A stretch of 64,000 nucleotides of DNA from Cladorrhinum sp. PSN259 (lineage: Eukaryota > Ascomycota > Sordariomycetes > Sordariales > Podosporaceae): assembly GCA_033725935.1 (NCBI GenBank), contig MU867087.1, positions 124,001 to 188,000 on the forward strand. The letters run 5' to 3'. Position numbers and translations under genes: made by a program. Shown piece by piece: positions 36,777 through 48,114 of this stretch (its first letter is position 1; every line of letters begins with the position of its first letter). The notes under the pieces are model-generated. The model did not search any database. It was not told the origin of the DNA and saw nothing but the letters and a program-made list of their open reading frames with translations.

Positions 36777-39485
36777 ATGTTTCCTCCTCCTCCTCCTCCT
36801 CCTCCTCCTCCTCCTCCTCCTCCTCCTCCTCCTCCCGCGACACGGACAGGTACATGGCTTGGTCCTGGCCCCAGGCCCAGCTCCCAGTGGTTACGATCCG
36901 AGTCGCAGTCGCCTAGCATACCTAAGAGTCCGAATACATACAAGTTCATTGGCACACGAGGAGGGAAAGTGAGTACATTTACAATGACCGAATCCGGAAT
37001 AGACATATTGGAGAGTGCCGGTATAGGAGTGAGTCTGAGGCACGAGGAGGATAAAGATAAACGACGAGTGGGGTCGAGGTCGAGCAGTTTAGGGAGCGTT
37101 GTCGGAGGCGGTAGAGATGGCGGGGAAGAAGAGCGCGGGAACAGAGGTAGAGGGGTGGTGGAGGAGGATGTGCTGGGACGGGGGGGTTTGGATCCGGCGT
37201 TGGATGGGAAGATGGGTTTGGTTAATGATGTGAGTCTTTTTTTTATGCTTTTTTTCACTTCATTTTTACCATCTTGCTTTGCTTGGTGATACCCGCCCCC
37301 ATTTTGAAACTTCAAAGCTGGCCTTATCACCACATCTGGCAACGGTTGAAGGCATCCAGAGATCTTGGTTGTGGGCGTCGTCGTGGCGCCATGACTACCA
37401 CATGACATGGCTCGATTGACAAGGCACCTATCTACCACGACTCGGTCGCAGGCGCCGCAGCGACGCCCACAACCAAGATCTCTGGATGCCTTCAACGGTC
37501 GCCAGATATGGTGGTAAGGACAGCTGGCACACACACTAGGCAAACCTTCTTCGGAATCCATCTTCCACTTTAAATACGATCCTCCCATCCATCTTCTTCC
37601 CATTCCAAATGCCTTGCCAGAGACGCGAAACAATCTTCCTATATCAAATGACAGTAGGGATGGCCCTCTTTAAGGGAACCTTTTAATTATACACACGCGA
37701 TCAAAACAATGATCGATTGATTAGGCTAACTTTCTAGCCTCTTCAACTACCTTCTTAATCAACGACTTTAAATTCAGACCTTCGTCGTTCATCTTCTAAT
37801 GACAAAGATTCAATTCTAATGACAGGAAATGATTAAATGTTTGTCATTAGAAGATGGACGACGAAGATCTGAATTTAAAGTCATTAATTGGGAAGCTAAT
37901 TGAGGAGGCTAGAAAGTTAGCCTAGTCAATCGATCATTGTTTTGATCGTATGGTATGTGTATAGTTAAAAAGTTCCCTTAAGAGGACAATCCCTACTGTC
38001 ATTTGACTGCAGGGATGGATAGAGGGGTTATGGGCCGCGGTAAATATTATTCAGTGCTAACCTTGTTCTATCGTTGTCAAGGCGATTGACGAGATTGGGT
38101 GGACCGAGTATCATACGAAATTGTTTTTCCTCAATGGATTCGGGTACGCTGTCGATTCGCTCATTTTGCTATTGCAGTCGGTCATTGCAGCGCCGGCTTT
38201 TCTCGAGTTTGGGAAGAAGGGATATGAAAAAGGGTTGACGATTGCTGTGTTTGTGGGTATGTTGGTTGGGGCGTTGTTTTGGGGACTGGGTGCGGATATC
38301 GTTGGAAGGAGATACGCGTTCAACATCTCGCTGGTTTTTTGTTCGGTTTCGGCCATTGTTGCTGGCGCCATGCCGAACTGGGCCTCTCTGGGAGTTTTCA
38401 TTGCTCTTGTTGGGTTTGGTGGGGGAGGGAATTTGGTGCTGGATACTACAGTGTTCCTGGAGTACTTGCCTGGAAGTAAGCAGTGGGTATTGACGATGAT
38501 GGCTGCTTGGTGGGGATTCGGTCAGGCTGTTGCTGGGTTTATCGCTTGGGGATTCTTGGTCCCTGAGAGATGGAACTGCCCATCGGATGCTGAGAACTGC
38601 CCCAGGGAAGACAATATGGGCTGGAGATATGTCATGTTCACGAGCGGTTCTCTTGTCCTCGTCATGTCGATTTTGCGAATTACCATCATCCGGCTCCAGG
38701 AAACCCCGAAATACCTCCTCGGCACCGGAGATGATGCTCGAGTCGTTCAGACCCTAAAATTCCTTGCAGACAAATACGATCGACCCTGCCATTTGACTGT
38801 CGATCAACTGGACGCCTGCGGTGTGGTGACCAGCGCCCACAGCAAGAGTCGCTTCTCTGCCGGCGAGACTCTTGTTCACCTCCGCGGCTTGTTCTCGACA
38901 CCGAAGATCTCCCTCTCGACCACAATGATCTGGTTGTCCTGGGCAATGATTGGGCTCGCCTACCCATTATTCTACGTCTTCCTCCCCAACTATCTTGCTT
39001 CGCGCGGCGCTCAACTGGGTGGTGTTTCAAGCTTCGAGAAGTGGCGCAACTATTCCCTCACAAACATCAGCTCCATATTTGGTCCTCTACTTGCAGGATG
39101 GTTGTGTAATCTCCCATTTCTTGGCCGGAGACGCACGATGCTTGTTGGAGCTCTGATGACGGCTACTTTTTTCTTTGCCTACACCACAGTCCGAACAAAA
39201 GCACAGGATATTGGATTTTCATGCGCAATTGGTTTCAGTTTGAATGTGTACTATGGGACATTGTACGCTTATACGCCCGAGGTTTTGCCAAGCGCACATC
39301 GGGCAACGGGAAACGGGATTGCCGTTGCGTGTAATCGGGTTATGGGGATATTGTCGGCTGTTATTGCTACAGTGGCTGATACTTCGACGACGGTCCCCAT
39401 ATTTATCTGTGGAGGGTTGTTGGTTGCTTTGGGATTGGTTGCTTCGAGTTTTCCTTTTGAGCCGTATGGCAGGAGGAGTTCATGA
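36777..39485 (+). CDS. MFS sugar-type transporter with a MITE-filled 852-nt intron
   Basis: Exons 36777-37229 and 38082-39485, in phase 0 (GLVND|AIDEIGWTEYHTKLFFLNGFGYAVDS). The donor is GTGAGT and the acceptor follows a GTGCTAACC branch site. About 618 aa if the first ATG is used, but its N-terminus is a CCT run coding ~18 prolines. The ATG at 36984 (MTESGIDILESAGIGVSLR) is a plausible alternative start. The second exon has the 12-TM MFS pattern, with GALFWGLGADIVGRRYAFN (MFS motif A), QETPKYLLGTG after TM6, and GLAYPLFYVFLPNYLA. It resembles fungal sugar/SV2-like transporters; the substrate is unknown. The intron is 10 times longer than others here because of two inserted MITEs. Confidence 0.85.
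36782..36835. repeat. CCT trinucleotide microsatellite coding a proline run
   Basis: About 17 CCT/CCTC units directly after the candidate ATG at 36777. If translated they give ~18 consecutive prolines, a length prone to vary between strains. Confidence 0.9.
37316..37525. mobile_element. MITE 1 (about 210 bp, ~75-bp terminal inverted repeats)
   Basis: Left arm AGCTGGCCTTATCACCACAT... and right arm, reverse-complemented, AGCTGTCCTTACCACCATAT... pair over about 75 bp with few mismatches, around a ~60-bp centre. There is no coding capacity. No clear target-site duplication is visible. It lies wholly inside the MFS intron. Confidence 0.85.
37644..38006. mobile_element. MITE 2 (about 360 bp, ~175-bp terminal inverted repeats)
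   Basis: Starts TCAAATGACAGTAGGGAT and ends with its inverse. The two arms (37644-37820 and 37830-38006) are inverted copies with scattered differences, including small indels (CTTTAAGGG/CTTAAGGG), and meet in a short centre. The transcript would fold into a very long hairpin. Non-coding; a different family from MITE 1; same intron. Confidence 0.9.
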
Positions 39486-40317
39486 GAAGGATTTATGAAG
39501 AATAGGCATTCATTGTTGATTAGAGTTTGTTTTAACAAAATCCTAAACATATCATGCTCTTTGCTACGGCTTGCCTGTTGTGCCTATTCCTGATTATTGC
39601 TAAAATTAAGCATGGATGCAGCTTAGAATTGCATAAAAAAAATGAAAAGATCAAAGCGGAAAAAAAAACCTTGGAACGACTGGGAATTGAACGTCAAAAG
39701 GAAAGCGAAGTTATTGGAACATTTTTTTTTTGGAACATTTGAACAGTTGTAACGCTTGCTAACTGTACTAAACGCTCTGAACTTTTGAAACAATAAACTG
39801 AGCTACTTCGCTGGTAGGGTATGCCCAGAGAATTGCTTATATAGGCCCTCATGCAAGGACCAGGTAACCGTCGACTATTTAAGGCAACAGCAGCACATCC
39901 ATCTCAGGTACCTTTGTACAAGACAGGCAGCGGGCAGACAGAGTTCGCAGCAGATTGTTGACCCGCACCGTCCTTCGGGCTGCAGTTTAACTCGGTCGTC
40001 CCTACCTGTCGTAGCAAATACCAGAAAGATGAAGCCTAGAAGATTCGGTCCCGTCGCCGAAGCAACCGAATCCTGTTCTTTCCATCTGCATTTTCCGCAC
40101 ACAGGAATGGGGCAGGTGCTTGCAGATACGCCCGGCGTCCAATCGCCCCCCATTCAAATCTGTTGCTCGCCTTCTTCACTCCTGCAGGTAGGTCATTTTC
40201 ATTCCCACAACATCACCTCATTCCTCACACCATCACCTACAAGACTCTGCAACCGACGTAAAAGACCTGATTGTCACCTAAAAGTCCACAACAGACTTAC
40301 AATCATTCATTTGAATC
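39486..40317. other. Intergenic after MFS gene
   Basis: AT-rich 3' flank, then promoter of the next gene. The last 300 bp before 40318 have open frames, but no supported upstream exon. Confidence 0.5.
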
Positions 40318-41319
40318 ATGTCTTCAACGGAACCGACGGCGGAGGAATTTCTTCCTCTGCAGGACCCACCTCGAACTCTTCCATCCACAGCGCAGCCCCC
40401 GCAAACCCAGCAGCAGACCGCAAAGACCGCCGCTGGCAACGACGACGAAGACGAAAAAACCTTTGGTATCGGCGATGCACTTCGCGCGCTGGGTGACGAC
40501 CTCTCACACCCCTCTGAGAACTTCCGACCCTTGTTTGATCAGCTCCACAAGTTCTCTGACCTGCTGCACTCGATCGACGACGAAGTCGGGGAGGAGGGTG
40601 AGACGGAGGCCGAGGAGAAAAAACGGCTGCGTGAGGAAAAGAAGGAGGCTAAGAGGGAGAAAAAGAAGGAAATGAAAGAAGCCAAGAAGGAAAAGAAAGA
40701 GGCCAAGAAGGCGGAGAAAGTGGCCAAAAAGGTTGAAAAGCAGGAGAGGAGAGCTGCCATGATAAAGACGCGGAGTGAGCAGTGGGAAAAAGACGAAGAG
40801 GAGCGGAAGAACGACGGCGAGCAGAAATATTTATATGTCGCCGGGATGCGAATGGAGCTGACTGACGAACGTAAGGCTTGGGTAGAGGAGCAGTTAAAGG
40901 CGGAAGTTGAGAAGAGGACGAAAAAGGCGTTGAAGAAGAAAAAGTTTAGGGACGCCGATGAGGAGGCGAAGGAGGATTTGAGAAAGAGAATGGATGAGGC
41001 TATAAGAAATGTGTACAACCGGGGACAAAGGGCGGCGAAGGCAAGGTGGTACGATGAAGAGAGGAATCCGTCGTCACGGGCGAACCGGGAAGTTAGTAAC
41101 TCTACATTTGGAGTGCGGAATACAGATACCTCGACAACGACTACCTCGCAGCCGCGGATCATACCTTCAAGCACTCCTCCCCCCCACACTGGGCCACAAT
41201 TCGGCCAACCGTTGGATCCTTCTGCTACTAGCATAGCTCCATTCGGGGGTCGTGTTTTTACTGACCCCAATCATCCGGGATATTCAGTGCTCGGCGCTCC
41301 ACTCATCCATCCGAGCTAA
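40318..41319 (+). CDS. Unknown lysine/glutamate-rich coiled-coil protein
   Basis: An intronless 333-aa frame from the ATG at 40318. The N-terminus is disordered (Gln/Pro/Thr-rich); residues about 45-85 contain FGIGDALRALGDDLSHPSENFRPLFDQLHKFSDLL. Residues about 95-255 form a long charged coiled coil (KEAKREKKKEMKEAKKEKKEAKK and later helices KAWVEEQLKAEVEKRTKKALKKKK). The C-terminus is Pro/Thr-rich and disordered. No enzyme motif. The composition suggests a structural or nucleic-acid-associated protein, but no family is recognised. Confidence 0.7.
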   Translation: MSSTEPTAEEFLPLQDPPRTLPSTAQPPQTQQQTAKTAAGNDDEDEKTFGIGDALRALGDDLSHPSENFRPLFDQLHKFSDLLHSIDDEVGEEGETEAEEKKRLREEKKEAKREKKKEMKEAKKEKKEAKKAEKVAKKVEKQERRAAMIKTRSEQWEKDEEERKNDGEQKYLYVAGMRMELTDERKAWVEEQLKAEVEKRTKKALKKKKFRDADEEAKEDLRKRMDEAIRNVYNRGQRAAKARWYDEERNPSSRANREVSNSTFGVRNTDTSTTTTSQPRIIPSSTPPPHTGPQFGQPLDPSATSIAPFGGRVFTDPNHPGYSVLGAPLIHPS

Positions 41320-41591
41320 GCAGGACTCAAATAACGTTGGTGCGTGTTGAGGAGGGGTTCTAGGTGGGCATGACTTAGGGGATGTGTATGATATCAATAG
41401 AAAGGGAAAGGATGGTCACTCTACAAGAAATAAACCAAGATTAGCACGAAATCCTATATTTTTTCCTTTCCATCTTTGTCTTTATATCAAATGAAATATG
41501 TACATGTAGGTACACAGGCCTGATCGGCCCATACTCGATTATATACATGTAAACACTGGAAGCTGATTTAAACCAGCTACAAAGCAAAGAG

Positions 41592-42771
41592 TCACCGCCA
41601 AAACAACCCAAAGAAAGCAAGCAAAATGATGATGGCAATACCGAACAATCTCAAAAAAGCACCCTCGATCCATCGTTTATTACACTGTTCCTCTCTTGCG
41701 CCCCATCCCCCTTTTGCTGCGCCTGCTGCTGCGTTTGCGTGCGGAAAGGGGGTATCGGGTATTGGTTTCTTGAGGAATTTGCAGAGGGGGGCCCAGCCTT
41801 CTTCAATGCTGTAGAGGAGGAGTTTCTGGGGCGGGACGAGGCCTTTTATTGCTGAGTGATGGTCTGTATACTATTGTTAGCTTTGTATATTTATATTTGT
41901 GTGTGTGTGTGTGTGTGTGTGTCACGCACCTCTCATAACCTGCTCCGCTCTGCACTCGACCGCCTCTCTGAGCGTCTCACCCGGTCCGACTCTGAAAAGA
42001 CGTGGCCAGAGAAACCGAAAGTAAACGTGCCAAGCCCAGAAGCACTCCCTGTCGGCCCAGCTGGCCACCCAGAACGCCCACGACTCGTTCGCTTTTACTA
42101 TGGTGCTTAGCAGGGATTTCTTCCAGGCGGCCGTGTCGCGACGCGAGTTCAGTATGACGAGGGCCTCCGGGTAAGCAGAAATCATCTCAGAGGCGAAGAG
42201 CGAGGCCGGGGCGTCTGTCACTGCTTGCGAGGTTGCCAGGATGCTGTCAAAGGTGGAGGCAGAGAAATCATCCGATTGCTGACTAGTGGACGCCGGAACT
42301 GGGGAGTGGAATTTCTGGCGGGCGAGGTTGGTCCAGAGCTGCGCGTCTCGGTGTGGTTCTTTACCGGAGGAGGATGATGGAGAAGGGTAGACGATGTCCC
42401 CTGTTTGGGTTAGTGGTTAGTGAGAGTGAACGAGAAAATGAATTGGAGGAAAAGGTGGAGAAGCTAAGGTGACGTAACGTACAACCGTGGTATGTATAAT
42501 CGTATCCTAGGATCATGAGCGCCTGTTGGAGGGATTCGGTTCCTGAGCGGGGAAGACCGACGCAGAGGACGTGCATCGGTTTTGTGCGCTTAGGACGAGG
42601 TGTCGACTCGGAATCAGAAGGAAAAGAGTAGAGCCTCTCGAGGAGGGTCCATATCGGCGAGGAGAGCGGGATGGTAGCAGATGGGAGGAGGGATGAGAGG
42701 GATGGAAGTAACTTGGTATTACCAAGGAGAGGTGGTTTGCAAAGGGGTTTGGGTTTGGTGGTTGAACTCAT
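41592..42771 (-). CDS. Sulfotransferase-fold protein with C-terminal membrane anchor
   Basis: Model complement(join(41592..41863,41930..42400,42483..42771)), 343 aa. The introns are 66 and 82 nt, both phase 1 (YHGW|DIVY; VMR|DHHS). Residues ~68-95 hold the P-loop-like 5'-phosphosulfate motif VLCVGLPRSGTESL. Then come YTYHGWDIVYPS, VTDAPASLFASEMISAYPEALVILNSRRD (3'-phosphate-binding Arg/Ser region) and AWKKSLLST. The last ~20 residues (LFGIAIIILLAFFGLFW) form a membrane anchor. It resembles the large fungal sulfotransferase family that is often mis-annotated as NAD-dependent epimerase. The acceptor substrate is unknown. The second intron carries a GT dinucleotide run (41900-41922). Confidence 0.8.
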
Positions 42772-44873
42772 TGTTTACTTTGGTTGGCGGAGTGAAGAAA
42801 GGGGTGTGAAGAACTGATGATGAAACAAAATCCGGGGATGATGTGATCGGAGGCTCTTTTTGATATTTATGGACACTTGCTTCTAGTTACGTACCTAAAC
42901 ACCTGTCAACATAGTTGGCCCTATACTTGTTGAGAAAAAATACCATCTCGGCACTTGGGACCGGTAAGGGGGTGTCATGTGTCGGGAACACATTTATTTT
43001 CCTTCTCTATCAAGAATAAGGAAAAAAACAAAATTCATGCCGTATTATCCGTTGCGTGTATTCTTGTGAGAATCCATGCTTGGCGTATCTCACGATCACG
43101 GGAGGATTGTGCAACTAAACCTGTTTCACTAATTGATGTTTAATTTCACAGATGGAGTCGACAGCCAGTGTGGTAGCCGGCTAATACCATAACAATTGTG
43201 TCGAATATATTACCAGTCGGAGACTTGCCGAGCCGCGTAACCGTTTTTGTAAATGTATGCGGACTTTGGGGTAAGTTTTGCGTTGCAATAACCTTTGGCG
43301 TTTGTTAGCAATGATCGACAGCAGTGTGCCAGCCTTTATTTTGCCACGGAGGGTGCCGATATCCTCACGTTAAGTGAGTTTTATTTCTAGCATTAGACAT
43401 AATTGAGTTATTTCCTGAGTGCTCGTGCACGACGTGCACGCGCAAGGGTATACAATGAGACAGGACAAGTATACGGGAAAAGGGGTGGCAAGGCGCTGGA
43501 AGGAGTTTCCTCGTAGTTTTATGTAATGTATTGGCTTAATGTACTGTTAGTATTATTCTTAACCCAAAGTCAAAAGTAAAAATAGCATTGATATGGGAGC
43601 GTCATGTCCAGCCCAATAGGTCACAGTACCTATCCTAAACAAGATTACATCATGGATGTATACAGCATATTATCAAAGACTCAAAAATACAATTGTAACT
43701 CGGTCAACGAAATGGATTTTAACGACTCGAGACCCCTGAGCAATGATATATACCTTGGGCTCACGCGGATATCATTGCACGCCGATCAATCCTAGTGCCT
43801 ATTGATAAATGCCCACAAAACGTGGCTACCGAGTTGTCGATGTAGTTTTGGTGATGGTTCCATCTGTTCCAGCATTGCACTTGTGTGCTTCCCATCTCTC
43901 GTTGTGAAGTCGACTGTTGGCTGGAATGTTGCATCTGCCCGTCCTTGCGGACTTGGATTTGTTGCACTGCCGTGGTCTCAAACGGTTAGTGGGATTGCCT
44001 GCATCACTCTTTCTTCCACTCCCTTCGGGGATGTTTTTTTAGTTTCCAAAAGGTCCATCCGCCATTGGCTAGTAGGCTGAGAAGGTGCGTGGCGAACCCC
44101 TGGCGCTATTCCGCCACAGTGTTTGAACCACGACCAGCAGGCGCCTCATTCAAGGGGTACATATACAAAGATAGCAACTGAGCAGTAGCCACCATGACCA
44201 CAACACCCACCTCCACTAGTGCTCTGCTCAAAACCGGTCATACGACTGGAAGCAAAATCGAGCCAGACGGGGAAGTTGCCATTTTGGGTTTCGAGGAATT
44301 TTGCGACGTAAATTGTGGAAAGTGGCTAACTCGCTTGCATGGCACATTAAGCTTATTGCAGCGATAACCTTTGTACTAAAATGACCGACGGAATTTACCG
44401 TCGTCATGCACAACACTGGGCTGAATCAATCTCGGCTTCCCCGAATCATGAAATTTTGCAGAAAGCTCGCATCGACCACTGCTGATGCATTTCCTCGGCA
44501 TCTTGGAATGAAATCTGCGGTGAAGGGTGAATGCCTTTTTTTTTTTGGGTGTTATTTTTACTGGTGAGACTTTTCAAAAGTTCCTCGATACCGATAAGGT
44601 AAGCCATGCCGTTTTGATATAATTTCCCTCGTGCTTCAAAAGGCGGTGCGTCTGGATTAACCCCGGAAGTTAAGTCAGAGCGGCGCGTTGGGGCAAGATG
44701 CCTGTCGCTCCGTCAAGGGGTAGGTCCCAAATGAAAGACGCCCAGGCATAACGCCCGTTATCTCACAACCGCTTAATAAATCGGTGCTCGTGCAAAACAG
44801 GATCTATGCTTTGAATTCAATTGGAATCGAAAAATTCTCAAGGACTTTGCGCGTGTTGCTGACCATTTTCAGA
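42772..44873. other. Gene-poor 2.1-kb stretch
   Basis: Between two genes that point away from each other. It is AT-rich with no supported gene. A segment at 44640-44750 has a weak likeness to 5S rRNA that I do not accept. A CTGAC...TTTTCAG acceptor-like motif lies just before 44874. Confidence 0.5.
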
Positions 44874-46043
44874 ATGATTTCGGCCCCAGTGCAAGATGGT
44901 GTCGAACCCGGCCTTCCACCTCGGGCAAAAGAGGTCATTGGCTTCGCCATAGGGGCCGTGATGTTTTCGGGCGTCATTGTTTTGCTTCGTTTCTATACGC
45001 GCGGCGTCTTGCTCAGAGTCCTCGGCCTTGAAGATTGCTGCATTGGTCTGTCGATGGTGAGTGGCATCCCGCGCGATCTGTCGTTTGTGGACCTGGGCTA
45101 ACGTACGTTCTAACCCACGACAGTTGTTCTCCATCGGGAATACCATCGGCATGTGCTTGCGTGAGCGCGACCCGCTCCACCGGCATTTCAAATGCACTAA
45201 CATGGTCTAGAGGCGAAAACAGCGCTGGGGAGACCGTTCGGGTCCATTTCAAACGAAGTGAAGCAGCGCTTCCTCAAAGTATGATCCCAATAGATTGATT
45301 ACCTCGCCGTTCAGGGATATGATGCTCATATTTTTTTTTTGGCGCGCCCCAGGAAGTTTACTTTACGATTATAAGCTACAACGTCAGCCTGGCCCTTGTC
45401 AAACTGTCGATACTCCTCCTCTATCTGCGGGTCTTCACCCCGGTCTTTATACGCAAAAGCACCTATACCGTTCTTGTTGCCGTAGTACTCCTCAGCCTAT
45501 GGAGCGTTCTCTCGTCCATACTTTTCTGCATTCCCGTCGCGCGATACTGGGATCGCACAATTGACGGATCGTGTCTACCTATGCAACCACGGTGGATATC
45601 AGGCGCAATATTTAACATTACAAGCGACTTTGCGATTCTGATCTTGCCATTGAGTGTGGTCGGACGACTCAGGATTCCTAAACGGCAAAAGATTGGCCTT
45701 CATCTAGTATTCGCCCTGGGATTCTTGTAAGCACATGTCAACTTCTTGGTCGGCTCCCTACTTCTGTACACTAACCAAACTATTCCGTCACAGCGTCTGC
45801 GTCGTTTCGGTTGTGCGCCTCCCGTTCCTGATATCCGCTGCAAAGTCAAAAGACCCCACTGGTGACAACCCCAGCATCGCAAAGTGGTCCATCATTGAGC
45901 TGAATACTGCAATCGTTTGCGCATGTCTTACCACACTGAAACCTCTTTTGCTACACATCTTCCCCTCGCTCTGTGGGTCAGCAGACTTTCGAGATCCAGA
46001 TGACTCCGAGTTTGTGCCGAGGCGGGACTCAACCGAGGCGTGA
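44874..46043 (+). CDS. PTH11-like rhodopsin-fold integral membrane protein
   Basis: Five exons: 44874-45056, 45124-45160, 45211-45278, 45353-45726, 45794-46043. Introns are 50-74 nt; the total of 912 nt gives 303 aa. All joins keep frame, for example SM|LFSIGNTIGMCL, CL|QAKTALG, LK|EVYFTIISYN and GF|FVCVVSVV. Seven hydrophobic segments are visible: VIGFAIGAVMFSGVIVLLRFY; LGLEDCCIGLSM; YNVSLALVKLSILLLYLRVF; TVLVAVVLLSLWSVLSSILFC; ISGAIFNITSDFAILILPL; IGLHLVFALGFFV; AIVCACLTTLKPLL. These match the fungal rhodopsin-domain/PTH11 family, including KLSILLLYLR and the TSD..ILILPL block. Usual roles are surface sensing or unknown transport. The acceptor-like sequence before the ATG hints at a 5'UTR intron. 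Confidence 0.85.
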
Positions 46044-46436
46044 CATGCACCATGAATATTTGGATATCTCGATGAGGATTTCAGATCAATTTTGGCCATA
46101 ACTAATTAGTCACAGTCGCCAACAACGGCCCCGAGGTACAGAGAGATGATAATAAGCCAGTACCAACTCTGGGGGGGTGGTGGTCCGGCTTCAGCACAAG
46201 GCAACCATTCGGCAATCAAAGAATGTACCGGTGAGGCCCCTTTAAGCGGTTGATGGTGGAATTCCCATTCGAACCGATATCGGGCGTTGTAATATTTCCG
46301 GATGTTAGTACCGGCATTCACTTACATGTATTAAGGCCTCATGACATCATGTTTCACTATTGGTCACATTCAGCACACGACAAAGAATATTCATATACGA
46401 AGGGGGATTTTATATTTATAAAGACACTTACTTACC
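46044..46436. other. Convergent 3' intergenic region
   Basis: Between the PTH11-like and RING genes, both of which end here. No gene or repeat seen. Confidence 0.5.
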
Positions 46437-47321
46437 TTACTGCGGCGCCGGCTCCATATTCCACAACTGTGCAGGTCCATCGTTGAAAGCATTAAGCATT
46501 TGTTGAAACTCCTCTGCACCATCCCAGTAATCGATATTCGAAAGGACATCGATCTTGGTCCGGCTCCAGAGCTGGCCGTGCTCTTTGAAAACTCGCCTCT
46601 TTAGCTGGTTCATGGCGTGCTGCAATCCATCCCAATCTGAGCCTGCGGGGAAGGGAAGCAACAAGGAAGCCTCGGCTTCGGTATAGCCCATGAGAACTAT
46701 GACGTTTATGATTGCCTCGTCTGTATTGTAGTTCCTTGTAGTCTTGAGAACCTCAAGAATGGACCCCATCGCGTGCGTCCTATTGTAGCGGCAATCATGA
46801 CAAGAAGTCGGCGTGTAGCCTCCGTCCGTGTCGCTTCTCGTGGCAGGAATGTCCAAGAGAGCCAACATGGGTTCCGCCGTGTAATGAGGCGGGGGCAAGG
46901 ACTGGGGGATCATGACCGAGCGATAGACGTGATTACAGTGGGCATCCACGAAGTGGAGGTCATGCCGACACATGGGGCAAGTGACGGGCCTCGGGTCATC
47001 CAGCGATTGCTGAGCAATCTTGGTGTCCTCGTGGCCCTGGTAGCACTCGGCACAAAACATGTGGCCGCAGATCAGGACAACCCCCTGGCGCCTCTCGACG
47101 CCGGGGCGGGCTGGGATGCAAAAGAGCTCAACGTCAAACTCCTGGCAGATGGCACAGGGAGCGTAAGGAAGCGGCGCGTTGGGCAGAACCAGTCCAGTCC
47201 CAACCTCTTGAGAATGCGTCGCCAACAGGGCCTCGAACCAGCGCCTGAAGTGGCCAAACGTAGCAACCTCCTCAAACTCCCTCTGTGGCTCAGTCTGCTG
47301 TTGAGTCTGCTGTTCAGCCAT
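46437..47321 (-). CDS. RING-finger protein
   Basis: A 294-aa frame; the start taken is the ATG at 47321 (MAEQQTQQQTEPQ), since the 19 codons upstream begin without an ATG. The RING core is at about residues 55-120: CAICQEFDVELFC..., LICGHMFCAECYQGHE, TCPMCRHDLHF. This gives the C3HC4 order Cys-x2-Cys, Cys-Gly-His, Cys-x2-Cys, Cys-x2-Cys. The C-terminal ~120 residues are helical with no known domain (CHDCRYNRTHAM adds a further Cys/His pair). It probably acts as an E3 ubiquitin ligase; the target is unknown. Similar lineage-specific RING genes are common in fungal accessory regions. Confidence 0.8.
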   Translation of the reverse strand: MAEQQTQQQTEPQREFEEVATFGHFRRWFEALLATHSQEVGTGLVLPNAPLPYAPCAICQEFDVELFCIPARPGVERRQGVVLICGHMFCAECYQGHEDTKIAQQSLDDPRPVTCPMCRHDLHFVDAHCNHVYRSVMIPQSLPPPHYTAEPMLALLDIPATRSDTDGGYTPTSCHDCRYNRTHAMGSILEVLKTTRNYNTDEAIINVIVLMGYTEAEASLLLPFPAGSDWDGLQHAMNQLKRRVFKEHGQLWSRTKIDVLSNIDYWDGAEEFQQMLNAFNDGPAQLWNMEPAPQ

Positions 47322-48017
47322 CTTGAAGGTGTTGACAGAGGTTATCAAGCGTTTATTGTACGACAATGATATAAGCAAGAAAACACTATATTCTGGAACC
47401 GAGATGGCAGACGTATATATATCAGGAGCTTCATTTTGAACACGCCACCTGTTGTGCTTTGATTATTATTCTCTATAGCTTCTTGTTCAGCTCACAACTC
47501 TGATTCTGCAGCTCATAAAGATCGAGTTTCAATCCATCGTCACGGTGAGAGGGGAATGGACAAAGAGGCCAAGTCGAGGACAAAGACGGCGGAGATTATA
47601 CATCTGAGTCCTTGGGAGAGAACAAGGAGGAATAAGGATAAACAATCCAATTGTTCAGTGACCACTCGAGTCCGAACAAAGAAGGGTGTCTTTGCCACTG
47701 AACACGAGACGCCTGTGATGATTTGTCGGATTGAGAATCACGCTATTATCGGGCGAATGAAGCCCGACTGTTGAGATCATCAATTATTATTGTTGCCAGA
47801 CCACAAAAGACTGCAGGCCCGGCTGAGGTACAGAAAGCGAGGCCAGTATTTGTTTTGTGATGGGCGCAATAAGGCGCCGACCGAGAAGTAGAAGCTGTAT
47901 AAGTGTTTGTATTTGAGGGAGAATAGTCGTTAAATTACTTTGGAGGGTTGAAGGCTGTTTATTTTATAGATACTGTTTTTAGGAAAAAGTAAAAGAAAGA
48001 GGAAAAGAAATAAAACA

Positions 48018-48110
48018 TTCATCCCACAAACTCACTACAACTCGTGCACTACACTCACTCCAGACCTTCCTCCTGCCCCCCCTTCTCCTTCCCCATATAC
48101 CACCTCTCAA
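48018..48110 (-). pseudogene. Duplicated 3' end of the 49461-50913 gene
   Basis: CATCCCACAAACTCACTACA...CTCACTCCAGACC...TACCACCTCTC is a diverged direct copy of 49442-49530. On the minus strand it would read WYMGKEKGG...GLE then stop, against WYVGKEGG...GLE for the intact gene. Only the last ~17 codons and the 3' flank are present. The copies flank the segment holding the orphan gene and minisatellite. Confidence 0.6.
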
Positions 48111-48114
48111 GATA

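Noticed and set aside
44640..44750. Possible 5S rRNA gene or relic (CCCCGGAAGTTAAGTCAGAG segment)
   Set aside because: Only a short internal block resembles 5S; the helix I ends and the remaining control regions do not match or pair.
47556..47774. 72-codon + strand frame
   Set aside because: Short, charged, no homologous motif; could be a gene relic but not supportable.
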